Assembly: GCA_900316445.1 (NCBI GenBank)
Contig: ONCZ01000035.1
Coordinates: 1-41,136, forward strand
DNA: 41,136 nt
DNA from: an uncultured Prevotellaceae bacterium
Lineage (GTDB): Bacteria > Bacteroidota > Bacteroidia > Bacteroidales > Bacteroidaceae
Direction of reading: 5' to 3'
The notes beneath the pieces were generated by a model. The model was not told the DNA's origin. It saw only the letters and a program-made list of their open reading frames with translations, and did not search any database. Below, piece by piece: positions 7,411-16,475 of the stretch (position 1 is the first letter of the stretch; each line of letters begins with the position of its first letter). A program made the position numbers and the translations under genes.

Positions 7411-8270
7411 TCGGCGTAGATCAGTTCCGTGTTATTGGGGAAGGCACCAGAGAAGATCGTCGGTGAGCCGTGGATGATGGCCTTCGTCAAGTCATAGCAA
7501 CAATCGAAAGCCCAGATGTTGATTTCCCAGACGCTGGAGGGGATATCGACCGTTGTCATCCCGCAGTATCGGAAAGCCCCGCTACGGATGTACCTCGTAC
7601 CGTCGTTGAGGATAAGCGTCTCCAGATTGATACAGTTCTCGAAGGCTTCCTCACCGATTTCTCTCGAACCGTTGATTGTAACCTCCTTGAGGCCAGTACA
7701 GCCCTTGAAGCCCTGAACCACCTCCACACTGCCGGGAATATCTATTCCCTGAAGAGTCGTACAGCTCCCGAACGCATCTGCCCCGATTGTATGCAGATAT
7801 GAACCAAACTCAAATCTGACGCTTGTCATACTGTAACAGTCCAGGAAAGCCTCCACTCCGATCTTTCTCACGGACGCCGGAATGAAAATCCCATCCAGTT
7901 CCTTGCATTTTTTTAATGCCCGTGGGAGGATGCTCGTCACTTTATAGTCACGTTTGTTGTACTTCACCTTCTCAGGGATATCCACCTGGACATAGTTGCC
8001 ACCTGTGCCCTGCATCTGCTTCACGCCGACCTCGAAGTTCTTCGTGTCGGTGACCTCAAACTTAAGGCTGACCTTGTCCTTCACCCATTTCTTATTGAGG
8101 TACTTCCAACACTCGACATTCACGTCAAATGTCTCAGCACCGCCCCTTTCACCGGGATCGTCTTGTTCCTCAGATTCTGGCTGAACAGGCACAAAAGGAT
8201 TGTCAACGGTACAGCCCGTGAGGAGGCACGCAATGACCGCAAGCCCCAAATAAATCTTCATCGTCTTCAT
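7407..8270 (-). CDS. BspA-like leucine-rich repeat lipoprotein
   Basis: A 287-residue predicted surface lipoprotein. The signal peptide ends in the lipobox LLTGC with Cys20. After an acidic spacer (ESEEQDDPGE), residues about 45-95 form a strand-rich region and residues 100-285 carry LRR_5 (BspA-type) repeats of about 23 residues, with words such as IGVEAFLDC, IGADAFGSC, IGEEAFENC and IRSGAFRYC. Such repeats in Bacteroidota serve adhesion to host or partner cells. It is coupled by ATGA to the 74-aa membrane protein and separated from the upstream Ig-repeat gene by a palindrome (8299-8325). Confidence 0.85.
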   Translation of the reverse strand: MKTMKIYLGLAVIACLLTGCTVDNPFVPVQPESEEQDDPGERGGAETFDVNVECWKYLNKKWVKDKVSLKFEVTDTKNFEVGVKQMQGTGGNYVQVDIPEKVKYNKRDYKVTSILPRALKKCKELDGIFIPASVRKIGVEAFLDCYSMTSVRFEFGSYLHTIGADAFGSCTTLQGIDIPGSVEVVQGFKGCTGLKEVTINGSREIGEEAFENCINLETLILNDGTRYIRSGAFRYCGMTTVDIPSSVWEINIWAFDCCYDLTKAIIHGSPTIFSGAFPNNTELIYAE

Positions 8271-8298
8271 ATTGTTTCATTTTAGAATCTGTCAGGAC

Positions 8299-8325
8299 CT
8301 CACACGGGGACTGTCCCCGTGTGAG
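8299..8325. repeat. Perfect 27-base REP-like palindrome
   Basis: CTCACACGGGGAC T GTCCCCGTGTGAG is a perfect inverted repeat with a single central base, and GGAC/TCC extends it on both sides apart from one extra C. It shares its core with the element at 6344-6369 while the arms differ in a compensated way. It lies in the 64-base gap between two genes of one minus-strand operon and could change their relative expression by forming an mRNA hairpin. Confidence 0.8.
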
Positions 8326-8334
8326 TCCAGTGTG

Positions 8335-11241
8335 CTAACGGACACGGCTACGAGAGTACGTGGGTGCGGGCTTGGCTTTCACCTTGAACATACCCTCCTT
8401 GCCGTCTTTCGACCGTACAAAGGCGATGGCAAAGATGCCGCCGTCAGCCTCCTTACAGAGACGGTACACGGCCTTCTGGATGTTCTCAGTGGTAAAGTCT
8501 ATCACATTGGTCTCGGTGTAGCCTCCAGCGGGATCGATGAATGCACCGAAGCTAATGGACATACCACTACCCTCGCTGACGTAGATCTCCTCGCCATACA
8601 TATCGTCCGGGAATCCGTAGATGGTTCCCCAGGCGGTTGTGTAATAGACGGGATCTTCCTTGAACCAGTTGAGCGAGTTGAACCTGTTGCCTTCGATATC
8701 CTCGGTGACACTCCACTCAATCATGTCTTCCGGACCGTCGAGTTTGGTGACCTTACCGTCAATCATATAGGTATTCAGCCCTAACTCATTGGCCTTCTTC
8801 AAGTCTTTGTCAGAGATTTCATCACCGCAGGGGCTTTCGCCACCGCCTCCGCCGCCACCATCAATAATGGTGATATGGGCGACATCAGACCAGGTTATCG
8901 TGGCCTTATCATTAATAATAATGGAGATGGAGCCTGTGAGTGTGCCCTCTGTGGCATCTGCTGCAGGAATGAAGGTGGCATGTGTGAGACCATCGTCGTC
9001 GGCTTGCATCCATTCTGGATTGCTTGTGCCGTTCTCTGCAGTGAAGTTAACTACACCAGAACAAGTCACCCACTTGCCTTCTTCGAACTCCATGAGCCTG
9101 AAACGAATGTCTGCTGTTTCACCCTTCTTTATCTCCACTTCCTTTGTCAGGCACTCAAGTTTGTAACTCTCAGTAATGGTGATAAGGGCGAGTTCGGCCG
9201 CTCTCCATTCTAGACCTGTCTTCGGGTCGAGTGTGATTCCGCATTCGGCTTGGACCACGCCCTCGGTGACATCTGTGCTGGTGGGGGAGAACCTGACTGT
9301 TGCGATGCCCTCGGCGTTGGTCTTTGTCCATTCTGGTGTGCAGATGCCGTTCTTAGCTGTGAAGGTAATGGTCTTATCGGGACAAGGCTCCCATTTACCT
9401 CTTCCTTTGTACTCAAAGAGTTGGAACCGGATTTCTACTGTTTCACTCTGCTTAACCTCCACTTCAGGTGTCAGGCACTTAAGATCGTATTTATCCAAGA
9501 AGAAGTTCGTCGTTACCGAGCCTATACAAACATTACCCTCGGCGTCTGTAAAGGAGAAGCTGGCCTTGAGACTACCATTATCCTTATCATCATCCATGGT
9601 GTAAGTATTCCTTACCTTACCCTCTGAATCGGTCAGAGCGTAATCAGGCGTGCAGCTGCCGTTTGTGGCTTCGAATTGGATATACTGATACGGGCAGGGA
9701 ACATAGTCGTTGCCTTCCTTCTTCAGCAGTTGGAACTCACAATCCCATGGCTTACCAATATAGTAGTCGACAGCATCTGCGTCCCAAGGCAATATTCTCT
9801 CTATCTTGTACAAATCCGTTATGAACTTCGTGACAGCCTCTCCACGCCATTTATTACCTTCGGCAAGCTCAATGTTGCAGTTGGCTGTGAGAGAACCTTC
9901 CGTGATGCCTTGGTCTGGCTTAAAGGTCACAGTCACTTCGCCATCAACATCTGAGACAGCCGACGTACTACCGGCAACACCGTTTACGGCAGTGAACTCA
10001 ATGGTCTTATCGGCACAGGGTATCCATGTTGTATTCTCATGATCAAACTTGAGGAGTCGGAACTGAACGGGGATTTCTCCAAAATTATCGCCACACAAAT
10101 GAATTTCGGGCGTGAGGGCTTCAAGCGAATATGCCTCGGCCCTTACCAGTTTGGTGGTAGCGTATCCTTCCCATGGACCCTTATCTATAAGCTGGATAAT
10201 GCAACGGGCTGTGACAGAGCCTTCCTTGAAGTCTTGATCCGGTTTGAATATGACTGACACCTTACCTTCCTCATCCGTCTTTTTCGATATATCATCGCCT
10301 ATTCCGTTTTCGCAGGCAAAGTAAACATTTGTAGCTCTGACGGGGTTCCATGTACCTTTATCATACTCCATAAGCTGGAACTCTACTTCAACAGCATCCT
10401 CTCCTTCCCACAAATACTTCTTGGGTTCAAGGGCCTTAAGCTCGTATTTTTCCATGGCGAAGAGGGCGGTGGAAGTGTACATCATTGATATGCCGTTGAA
10501 ATATCCACGGAAACATGCCTGAATGCTGCCTCTGTCGGCATCGCTACTCGGGGTATAATCCACACTGACCATTCCCTGGGCGTCTGTGACGGCCTCCTTA
10601 ACGGAACAAGTACCGTTCTCAGGAGTGAAGGAGATGGTTTTGCCTGCCGCCGGCCTTAAATGGCCGTTGACAATCTCAATGAGCATAAACCGGGCTGTAC
10701 CCCTGTTATACGTGATGGACTGTACGGGGGTAAGGCACTTAAGCACGTAGTATTCGTCATTTATACTCACCTTGATGGTATCGGTCAGCAGGCCGTCTTT
10801 GCTCGCAAGCGCCACATAGCCCGTGCGATCGTTGCCCTCATGCTTTAGAACATTGCACACCAGGCGATCTGCTTCTTTTCTGGCCACCTTTATCCAAGGG
10901 TCGGAGGTTTCCACCTCATATTCCACGTTGGTCTTCACCTCGGCAGCAAACATCGCTTCATAGCCTTCAGCAGAGGCCAGAGAGACATGCACCACTTTGG
11001 GATCGACAAACAGATAGTCGGGCAAGCCCTTGACACTCTGCACCTTGTCGAAGAGATACAGGTCGGAGCCTACCTCATGGTTCACCGTGAATCCCGGCGG
11101 CGTGACCTGGAAATCCACACTGCTCACCTTCTCTGGATCGTAAGGGATGCGGTTACCGTCCTTATCGATCACCATAATCGTCTGTGCCATGGCGACGATG
11201 CTGAGCATCATCATCCATGTGAAAAGGAACAGTTTCTTCAT
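8335..11241 (-). CDS. Secreted BACON plus six Ig-like (Big_1-type) repeat protein
   Basis: A 968-residue exported protein. Residues 1-19 are a signal peptide (cut after AMA). Residues about 80-160 resemble a BACON domain (VEYEVETSDPWIKV). Six repeats of roughly 100-105 residues follow, beginning near 165, 266, 371, 478, 584 and 692; each opens with a Y-x-L-x-x-L-T/E-P word and contains ITFTAxNG, a TDxxGxVxVxF turn and a closing EGSVTA-like strand, the pattern of bacterial Ig-like Big_1/invasin domains. A seven-glycine linker (795-801) leads to a distinct end domain (802-968) that I do not recognise. Such chains act as stalks for adhesins. The gene overlaps its upstream neighbour by ATGA. Confidence 0.8.
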   Translation of the reverse strand: MKKLFLFTWMMMLSIVAMAQTIMVIDKDGNRIPYDPEKVSSVDFQVTPPGFTVNHEVGSDLYLFDKVQSVKGLPDYLFVDPKVVHVSLASAEGYEAMFAAEVKTNVEYEVETSDPWIKVARKEADRLVCNVLKHEGNDRTGYVALASKDGLLTDTIKVSINDEYYVLKCLTPVQSITYNRGTARFMLIEIVNGHLRPAAGKTISFTPENGTCSVKEAVTDAQGMVSVDYTPSSDADRGSIQACFRGYFNGISMMYTSTALFAMEKYELKALEPKKYLWEGEDAVEVEFQLMEYDKGTWNPVRATNVYFACENGIGDDISKKTDEEGKVSVIFKPDQDFKEGSVTARCIIQLIDKGPWEGYATTKLVRAEAYSLEALTPEIHLCGDNFGEIPVQFRLLKFDHENTTWIPCADKTIEFTAVNGVAGSTSAVSDVDGEVTVTFKPDQGITEGSLTANCNIELAEGNKWRGEAVTKFITDLYKIERILPWDADAVDYYIGKPWDCEFQLLKKEGNDYVPCPYQYIQFEATNGSCTPDYALTDSEGKVRNTYTMDDDKDNGSLKASFSFTDAEGNVCIGSVTTNFFLDKYDLKCLTPEVEVKQSETVEIRFQLFEYKGRGKWEPCPDKTITFTAKNGICTPEWTKTNAEGIATVRFSPTSTDVTEGVVQAECGITLDPKTGLEWRAAELALITITESYKLECLTKEVEIKKGETADIRFRLMEFEEGKWVTCSGVVNFTAENGTSNPEWMQADDDGLTHATFIPAADATEGTLTGSISIIINDKATITWSDVAHITIIDGGGGGGGESPCGDEISDKDLKKANELGLNTYMIDGKVTKLDGPEDMIEWSVTEDIEGNRFNSLNWFKEDPVYYTTAWGTIYGFPDDMYGEEIYVSEGSGMSISFGAFIDPAGGYTETNVIDFTTENIQKAVYRLCKEADGGIFAIAFVRSKDGKEGMFKVKAKPAPTYSRSRVR

Positions 11242-11672
11242 TTGCGTACGACTTTAATGGTGACACTTCCGTCTTTCACGATATAGACCCCACGAGGGAG
11301 TTCGGAGAGAGACTTGATCTGCTTCTTCACCATCTTACCGCTGAGGTCGTAGGCATCGAACTTCTCGGAAAGCAGGTCGAGACCAGTAGCCCTCACGTCG
11401 CGGATGGCGGTGCTGGTGTTCTCGAAGGTCAGCTTCTGCAGATTCTCGATGGGCCACGAGAGCGTCGTCGAGGGACTGTTGGAGGTGATGGACACATAGC
11501 CGTCGGCATAGGTCAGTTCAGGCATATCGGCAAAGAGCACTTCGCTCTTGTTGCCGTCGTTGAGCCACACGATGATCTTGGCATCGTCTGCCCAGGCACC
11601 TGTGGAGCTAAGCAAGGTGAGGAGCAGCGCCACCGCTGCCCTCACCAGGATGTAGTTCTTGCTTTTCATCAT
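11238..11672 (-). CDS. Small secreted protein with a Por-tail-like end
   Basis: A 144-residue exported protein with signal peptide MKSKNYILVRAAVALLLTLL-x-AWA (the first Met at 11672 or the next one may be used). The middle is strand-rich (KIIVWLNDGNKSEVLFADMP). The last 40 residues, FDAYDLSGKMVKK followed by LPRGVYIVKDG and KVVRK, resemble the type IX secretion sorting tail (Por_Sec_tail) or its short Prevotella variant. Its stop overlaps the start of the Ig-repeat gene as ATGA, suggesting matched production. Function otherwise unknown. Confidence 0.65.
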   Translation of the reverse strand: MMKSKNYILVRAAVALLLTLLSSTGAWADDAKIIVWLNDGNKSEVLFADMPELTYADGYVSITSNSPSTTLSWPIENLQKLTFENTSTAIRDVRATGLDLLSEKFDAYDLSGKMVKKQIKSLSELPRGVYIVKDGSVTIKVVRK

Positions 11673-11694
11673 TATAGTTTTAGTGATATGTCTG

Positions 11695-12750
11695 TTATTG
11701 TAAAATCAAACCTTTCTTGACGGTGCCGGAGAAGGAGAAGGCGGTACCGTCGTAGGTCGTGGTTTCGGGACTGACCTCAATGACATACTTCATCGCACCG
11801 AACTGAATCTGATAGCCGCTTCCGCTCTTGGTGACCTTCAGCTTGCCTGCGTTGCCATACTCATTGCTGTAGGCGTAATACATCTTGTCCTTCGCATCGT
11901 CGCTACTTAGTCTGCTCACGCACACATCAAAGCTGGTAAATTCACCTGTGGCAAGCTCAGCGGTACTGCCGTTGGTAACCTTATAGACGATGCTGACCAC
12001 ATCGAAGGGATCGGAGCCTCCGAATGTGTCGCTGTTGGCTATCTGGATGGTGTAGAAGGTGTCGTTGCCGTTGGCGACATCTGCCTTCCAGTGGGCATCG
12101 TAGACGGAGAAGGTCGTGCCGTCGACTTTCACCGAGGCGCCGCCTCTAGCTGCGCGATCATCTCTGACCCTCGAGTAGTACTCGATATTGCGTTCAACTA
12201 CGGTGCCATCAAGCTCAACTTCGGCATCGAAAGAGCAGGTCCACACGTCGGAGTCCCATTTGGTGTCGGCCTCACGAAGCATGAATTCTACCCATCCACC
12301 CTGCTGTATGCCGCTGAACGTGAAGAAATCCCTATAATAGCAGAGATAGCCAGCGGAGATAACCTCGTCGCCTAAGGTTGTGACGTATTTACAGTAATCT
12401 TCGGTGTACTCCTTGGACATCTGACAAGCCTCGCCATCATATTCACTATAGAAGACGATGTCGTCTGGGAACTTGTAGGTACAGGGGTAGAAGTTGTACG
12501 TCCATTGATAGGTGTCCTGGCCGGCAATCAACATTCGGTAGGTCTCAATAGGAGTACCCGGGTTGTAGATAACCAGAACAGAGTCCAACTGCCAGATCAT
12601 CTCTGTCTGAACCATGTCCTTCTCTTTCTGTGTAGGACCTTGCTCCTCTGGTTCTTCAGGAATGACAACAGGATTGTCGGTAATGCCGTTCGTACACGCT
12701 GCCATCAGGCACATAAACACTGCGATTGATAAATACTTGATTGTTTTCAT
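11695..12750 (-). CDS. Predicted surface lipoprotein, unknown family
   Basis: A 351-residue lipoprotein: the signal peptide ends LMAAC with Cys19, followed by TNGITDNPVV and an acidic spacer (PEEPEEQ), as in the leucine-rich repeat lipoprotein of the same operon. The rest is strand-rich with many aromatic residues (two-part beta-sandwich-like pattern, residues about 45-180 and 200-350) and no catalytic motif that I recognise. It starts 31 bases after the stop of the long leucine-rich repeat gene and ends 22 bases before the next one. A structural or binding role at the outer surface is inferred from position. Confidence 0.7.
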   Translation of the reverse strand: MKTIKYLSIAVFMCLMAACTNGITDNPVVIPEEPEEQGPTQKEKDMVQTEMIWQLDSVLVIYNPGTPIETYRMLIAGQDTYQWTYNFYPCTYKFPDDIVFYSEYDGEACQMSKEYTEDYCKYVTTLGDEVISAGYLCYYRDFFTFSGIQQGGWVEFMLREADTKWDSDVWTCSFDAEVELDGTVVERNIEYYSRVRDDRAARGGASVKVDGTTFSVYDAHWKADVANGNDTFYTIQIANSDTFGGSDPFDVVSIVYKVTNGSTAELATGEFTSFDVCVSRLSSDDAKDKMYYAYSNEYGNAGKLKVTKSGSGYQIQFGAMKYVIEVSPETTTYDGTAFSFSGTVKKGLILQ

Positions 12751-12781
12751 ACTGTTTAAGTTTTAATTATTAATAAAATAG

Positions 12782-15418
12782 TTATTTATTGATATACTTT
12801 TTCCCGTTACAGATGATGATGCCCTTATAGCTCTCATTGACACGCTGGCCGCTGAGGTTGTAACGGGCATTATTCATCATTTGTCCCTTATCCCTGAGCG
12901 TAGCGTTGATGGCGGTAGCATCGTAGGGCTTCCAGTAGCTGTCGAAATACATCGGCTTCCAGCCCTTAGCCTGGGCGGCTTCCACTTGTGTAGTGGTGAT
13001 GACGTTCTGCTCACCCTCGCTATAGATAACGTGCCAGTTGCCTAAGAACTGGTCGGTGATAGTGGGCAGGCTCTCAATGAGGGCGTCTATGGCCTCGCCC
13101 TTGATGGTGTTCAGGTGGCAGGCCAGTTCTGTCAGAGCAACGTTTTTAGAGAGGTCGAGTGCCGTCAGTTGGTTTCCCCAGCAATACAGATGCTTCAAGG
13201 CTGTGTTCTGCGACACGTCCAGCGTTTTGATGGGGTTGCCTCCACAATTCATTGACTCCAACTTCGTGTTCTTGGTCACGTCTAGTGCTGCAATTTGGTT
13301 GTTCTGGCAGTCCAGCGTTTTCAGTGCCAGGTTCTGGGTTACGTCCAGTGCCGTCAGTTGGTTGTCGTAGCACTCCAGTGATTCCAGTTCTGAAGCCTTA
13401 GTCAGATCCAGTGCGGCCAACTTGTTGCCGTAGCAGCGCAGGAAATACAATTTCGGATTCTGGGTAATATCCAGTGTCGTCAACTCGTTTCCATCACAAC
13501 TCAGATAATTCAGTTCTGGATTCTGGGAAAGATCCAGTGTGGTCAGTTGCATGCCTGTACAAACCAGACTCTGCAATGCAGGGTTCTTGGTGACATCCAA
13601 TGTGCCAAGAGGTAATTCATAGCAATGCAAAGATTCCAGCACGGGATTATGGGATACGTCCAACGATGTTAATGGATTATAGTAACAGGATAGATATTTA
13701 AGAGCTGGATTATGAGTAATGTCCAGTTCCGTCAACTTGTTGCTTTCGCAATCAAGATTCTCTAATAGTGGGTTGTTGGAAACGTCTAACGCTGTCAGTT
13801 GGTTGTTGTGACAACGCAATTCTACGAGAGCCGCATTCTTGGAAACGTCAAGGGAGGTCAGTTTGCTTTGGGAGCAGCGTAGCCATTTCAGCTTCGTGTT
13901 CTTGGAAATATCGATTTCCGTCAGATGCTCACTACCGCAGAGTAGATATTCCATTGCTGTAAAGTATTCGATACCCTTCAGGCTCTTGATGTCTTGATAA
14001 GCAACGTCAATGGACTCCACTTTTGCAATCTCCTCTTCTGTCAGGATGCCGTCCTTTCCGTACTTCTGACTTAGAACCCACTTACGGAAGTTCTCGTCGG
14101 GGAAGGTGGTCTCGTCGATGGTCACGCCAGCGGTCCTTACCTCGCCCATCTCAGCACGATGCAGGCTGAGGTCTATGGCGAGCAGACTGGTGATCTCATC
14201 GAGGTTGGCGAGGTTCTCGTCGAAAGAGAGGTTCTCATTGAAACCCAGGTCATCGATAGCCTGCTTGGCCTGCTCGATGAACAGCGCACAGTGCTTGTCA
14301 TCAATCTCCGGCATCGCCATAGCGTCGCATTCGGCCTTCTTCACCTCTTTATATTCGTAGTAGGCCGTCTCCTGTTTGTTCTGACGGTCCACATCCTCGC
14401 TGGCAGTAGCGAAAGGCAGGGCACGGGTCCAGCCGCTCACCTGACCATCTTCATAGACGGCCTGCAGGCGTACCACATAGTTCGTAGCGGGCTTCAGGTC
14501 TTCAAGGGTGCAGGAGCGAGTGGTGAGGTTGTCGATCGTCACCCAGCGCATCTCCTGCTCATCGTCGGCTGTCTCCTGACGGTAGTTCAGGTTCCAGACG
14601 GTGGCATTGACTGGCAGCGAACAGATGATGAGGGCGCTGGTCTTGCCCAGGTCTGTCGCATACATACTGCCAGGCATGAGGAGGTCGATCTCCTCAGGCT
14701 GAATGTCGGGATGCTCGGCATGTCCACTGGCAGGCACGATGATGTCGGTATAGGTGGCCCAGCCGTCAGCGTTATTATAAGCCTCCACCTGATCGTCGGG
14801 CACATGGATGGCCCAGAGCTTGTTGCAGTCGAAGAACACGGCACGCTCCATAGAGGGAGGCACGGTGGCGAGGGTTGCCACTTCCTGCAACTGGTCGTTA
14901 TAGGCGAAGGCAGCTGCGCCGATGCGCTCCACTGTGGTGGGCAGGATGATGTTGTCGAGCCTGGTCTCTGCGAAGGCATACTGGCCGATGGTCAGCAGAC
15001 CATCGGGCAGCAAGTTCGCATCGATGTCACCCGTCCAGTTCGTGGGGATGACCTTGGTGAGCATCGAACCGTAGAAGGCATTGTCGCCAACAGATGTGAC
15101 AGTCTCGGCAATCTCCGCACTCTCCAAGTAGGGCATATACTGGAAGCCTGCCTGAGAGATGTGGGTGATGCCGTCCTCGACGATGAGGTGGACGATCGAC
15201 TTGGAGTAACTCCACCAGGGAGCCTCCGAGGGGTCGTCGAAGTCTGCCATACGACCATTACCGTAGATGGTCAGCAGGCCGAAGTCGAGGTTGAGTTCCC
15301 AGGTGATCATGTTGTCACCTTCCAATCCGCAGAAGCCACCAACGGTATCTGCCTTTGCGGACATTGTTGCCATGATGAAACATACCGTCATCATGAGTCT
15401 GAGTAATGATTTCTTCAT
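12782..15418 (-). CDS. Two-type leucine-rich repeat surface protein
   Basis: An 878-residue exported protein, head of the surface operon. Residues 1-23 are a signal peptide (cut after AKA). Residues 75-230 carry BspA-type LRR_5 repeats (IGQYAFAETRL, IGAAAFAYN). Residues about 250-340 look like a fibronectin type III domain (LKPATNYVVRLQAVYEDGQ). Residues 432-498 are the capping segment before 13 exact-length 21-residue repeats (about 499-771) with consensus LTxLDVSxNPxLExLxCxxN, an internalin-like series in which every unit carries a Cys. The end (851-878) reads ARYNLSGQRV then YKGIIICNGKKY, the short sorting tail common in Prevotella surface proteins. Adhesion or partner binding is the expected role. 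Confidence 0.85.
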   Translation of the reverse strand: MKKSLLRLMMTVCFIMATMSAKADTVGGFCGLEGDNMITWELNLDFGLLTIYGNGRMADFDDPSEAPWWSYSKSIVHLIVEDGITHISQAGFQYMPYLESAEIAETVTSVGDNAFYGSMLTKVIPTNWTGDIDANLLPDGLLTIGQYAFAETRLDNIILPTTVERIGAAAFAYNDQLQEVATLATVPPSMERAVFFDCNKLWAIHVPDDQVEAYNNADGWATYTDIIVPASGHAEHPDIQPEEIDLLMPGSMYATDLGKTSALIICSLPVNATVWNLNYRQETADDEQEMRWVTIDNLTTRSCTLEDLKPATNYVVRLQAVYEDGQVSGWTRALPFATASEDVDRQNKQETAYYEYKEVKKAECDAMAMPEIDDKHCALFIEQAKQAIDDLGFNENLSFDENLANLDEITSLLAIDLSLHRAEMGEVRTAGVTIDETTFPDENFRKWVLSQKYGKDGILTEEEIAKVESIDVAYQDIKSLKGIEYFTAMEYLLCGSEHLTEIDISKNTKLKWLRCSQSKLTSLDVSKNAALVELRCHNNQLTALDVSNNPLLENLDCESNKLTELDITHNPALKYLSCYYNPLTSLDVSHNPVLESLHCYELPLGTLDVTKNPALQSLVCTGMQLTTLDLSQNPELNYLSCDGNELTTLDITQNPKLYFLRCYGNKLAALDLTKASELESLECYDNQLTALDVTQNLALKTLDCQNNQIAALDVTKNTKLESMNCGGNPIKTLDVSQNTALKHLYCWGNQLTALDLSKNVALTELACHLNTIKGEAIDALIESLPTITDQFLGNWHVIYSEGEQNVITTTQVEAAQAKGWKPMYFDSYWKPYDATAINATLRDKGQMMNNARYNLSGQRVNESYKGIIICNGKKYINK

Positions 15419-15515
15419 AATTCTTGATTTTATAAATTAAATAGTAATATATGTTTGGATTTTAAACACTTAGATATGTATTACTACATAGAGGTCATCT
15501 ACTGACAATCAGCTA

Positions 15516-15851
15516 TCAAATAGCTTTTTTTGCCCCCTCCGATTTCTCGGGAATGCGTTGTTCAAACAACTTGCGGAGACCTTCTTCGTAGGCGTGAAGG
15601 GCTTCACGGCCCTTGTGAGTGATGCAGAGGACAGTACGGGAAAAACGGCCGATGCCGCTCTTGTTCACCTCCAGATAGCCTGCCTCCTTGAGAATAGTGA
15701 TCTGGGCACTGAGGTTGCCACGCGTGCAGTCGGTGATGCGACAGAGATACATGAAGTCGGCACTCTTGAGGCTGTCGAGCGCCACCATAACCTTCAGTCG
15801 CAACTCGCTGTGCAACAACGGATTGATGACAGGAAATTTAAATTCACTCAT
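15516..15851 (-). CDS. Winged-helix transcriptional regulator (MarR/ArsR-like)
   Basis: A 111-residue protein with a single winged helix of the HTH_34 type: helices around residues 12-28, the recognition region CTRGNLSAQITILKEAGYLEV (helix-turn-helix 42-60, written here only as its landmark words RGNLSAQI and LKEAGYL), and a wing GRFSRTVLCIT, followed by a C-terminal helix for dimerisation. It lies 4 bases after a membrane-protein gene and 97 bases before the start of the surface-protein operon, so it may control that operon; no operator could be identified. Regulators of this type next to membrane proteins are common in Bacteroidota. Confidence 0.75.
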   Translation of the reverse strand: MSEFKFPVINPLLHSELRLKVMVALDSLKSADFMYLCRITDCTRGNLSAQITILKEAGYLEVNKSGIGRFSRTVLCITHKGREALHAYEEGLRKLFEQRIPEKSEGAKKAI

Positions 15852-15855
15852 AGAC

Positions 15856-16449
15856 TTATTCTTTGTATTGTTTTCGGACGTAACGGCGGAAGAGGTGTCC
15901 GGGGATGATGAGCGTCAGGACGGTCACGAAGACCGCGACGAGTAACTGCCACGGCCAGAGGTCGCCCTGAAAGAAGAGAGAGACGAACGAGAGTACGGAG
16001 CCCAGGATGCCACAGACCGTCTTCGGACGGAAGTGGAGGATGAGTCCCGTCATCAGACAACCGAAGCTGACGAGCAGGCCCTGGAAGGTGCAGTAGAGTA
16101 TCGGGAACAAGCCGGCAAAGCCCATCGTGGCACCACCGAGACAGCTGAGAAATCCCACGAATACCCACATCTGCAGGATGACGTTCTGCTCGAGTGTCCG
16201 ACGGTGGGTACGCTCGTAGTCCTCGTTGAGGAAGTACATCATCAGCGGTGTTCCCACCAACGGGATGCCGAGCCAGATCCAAGAGCACCAGACCTTGTTC
16301 CACAGGATGAGGGCGAAGAATTCCACCAAGAGGAAGAACGCCGTAGGGTAACCCCAGGCAAGAAAGAGATTCTCACCCGTAGGTTCCGTGTTTCCGCGCA
16401 CTTCTCCACGGATCTGGCTGATGACACTCAGTTCGTCGGTAGTAGTCAT
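15856..16449 (-). CDS. Membrane protein paired with the winged-helix regulator
   Basis: A 197-residue integral membrane protein with about six hydrophobic segments, starting after a 25-residue polar head (MTTTDELSVISQIRGEVRG). One short loop, EDYERTHRRTLEQ, is charged and probably cytoplasmic. No known motif. It begins 26 bases after the stop of the secreted protein at 16476-17333 and ends 4 bases before the regulator, so the three form one operon. It could sense the envelope and act through the regulator, which is inference from pairing. Confidence 0.65.
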   Translation of the reverse strand: MTTTDELSVISQIRGEVRGNTEPTGENLFLAWGYPTAFFLLVEFFALILWNKVWCSWIWLGIPLVGTPLMMYFLNEDYERTHRRTLEQNVILQMWVFVGFLSCLGGATMGFAGLFPILYCTFQGLLVSFGCLMTGLILHFRPKTVCGILGSVLSFVSLFFQGDLWPWQLLVAVFVTVLTLIIPGHLFRRYVRKQYKE

Positions 16450-16475
16450 ATATCATAATGTTCGCGTGTGGTCAC

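Noticed and set aside
13146-13950. 63-base periodic DNA repeats considered as CRISPR or satellite
   Set aside because: They code for the 21-residue leucine-rich repeats and vary by codon; no identical repeat with unique spacers is present.
14159-15406. Long plus-strand open frame (415 codons) opposite the leucine-rich repeat gene
   Set aside because: It mirrors a clearly real minus-strand gene with signal peptide and repeats; its product has no recognisable domain. Codon bias of the real gene leaves the opposite frame open.
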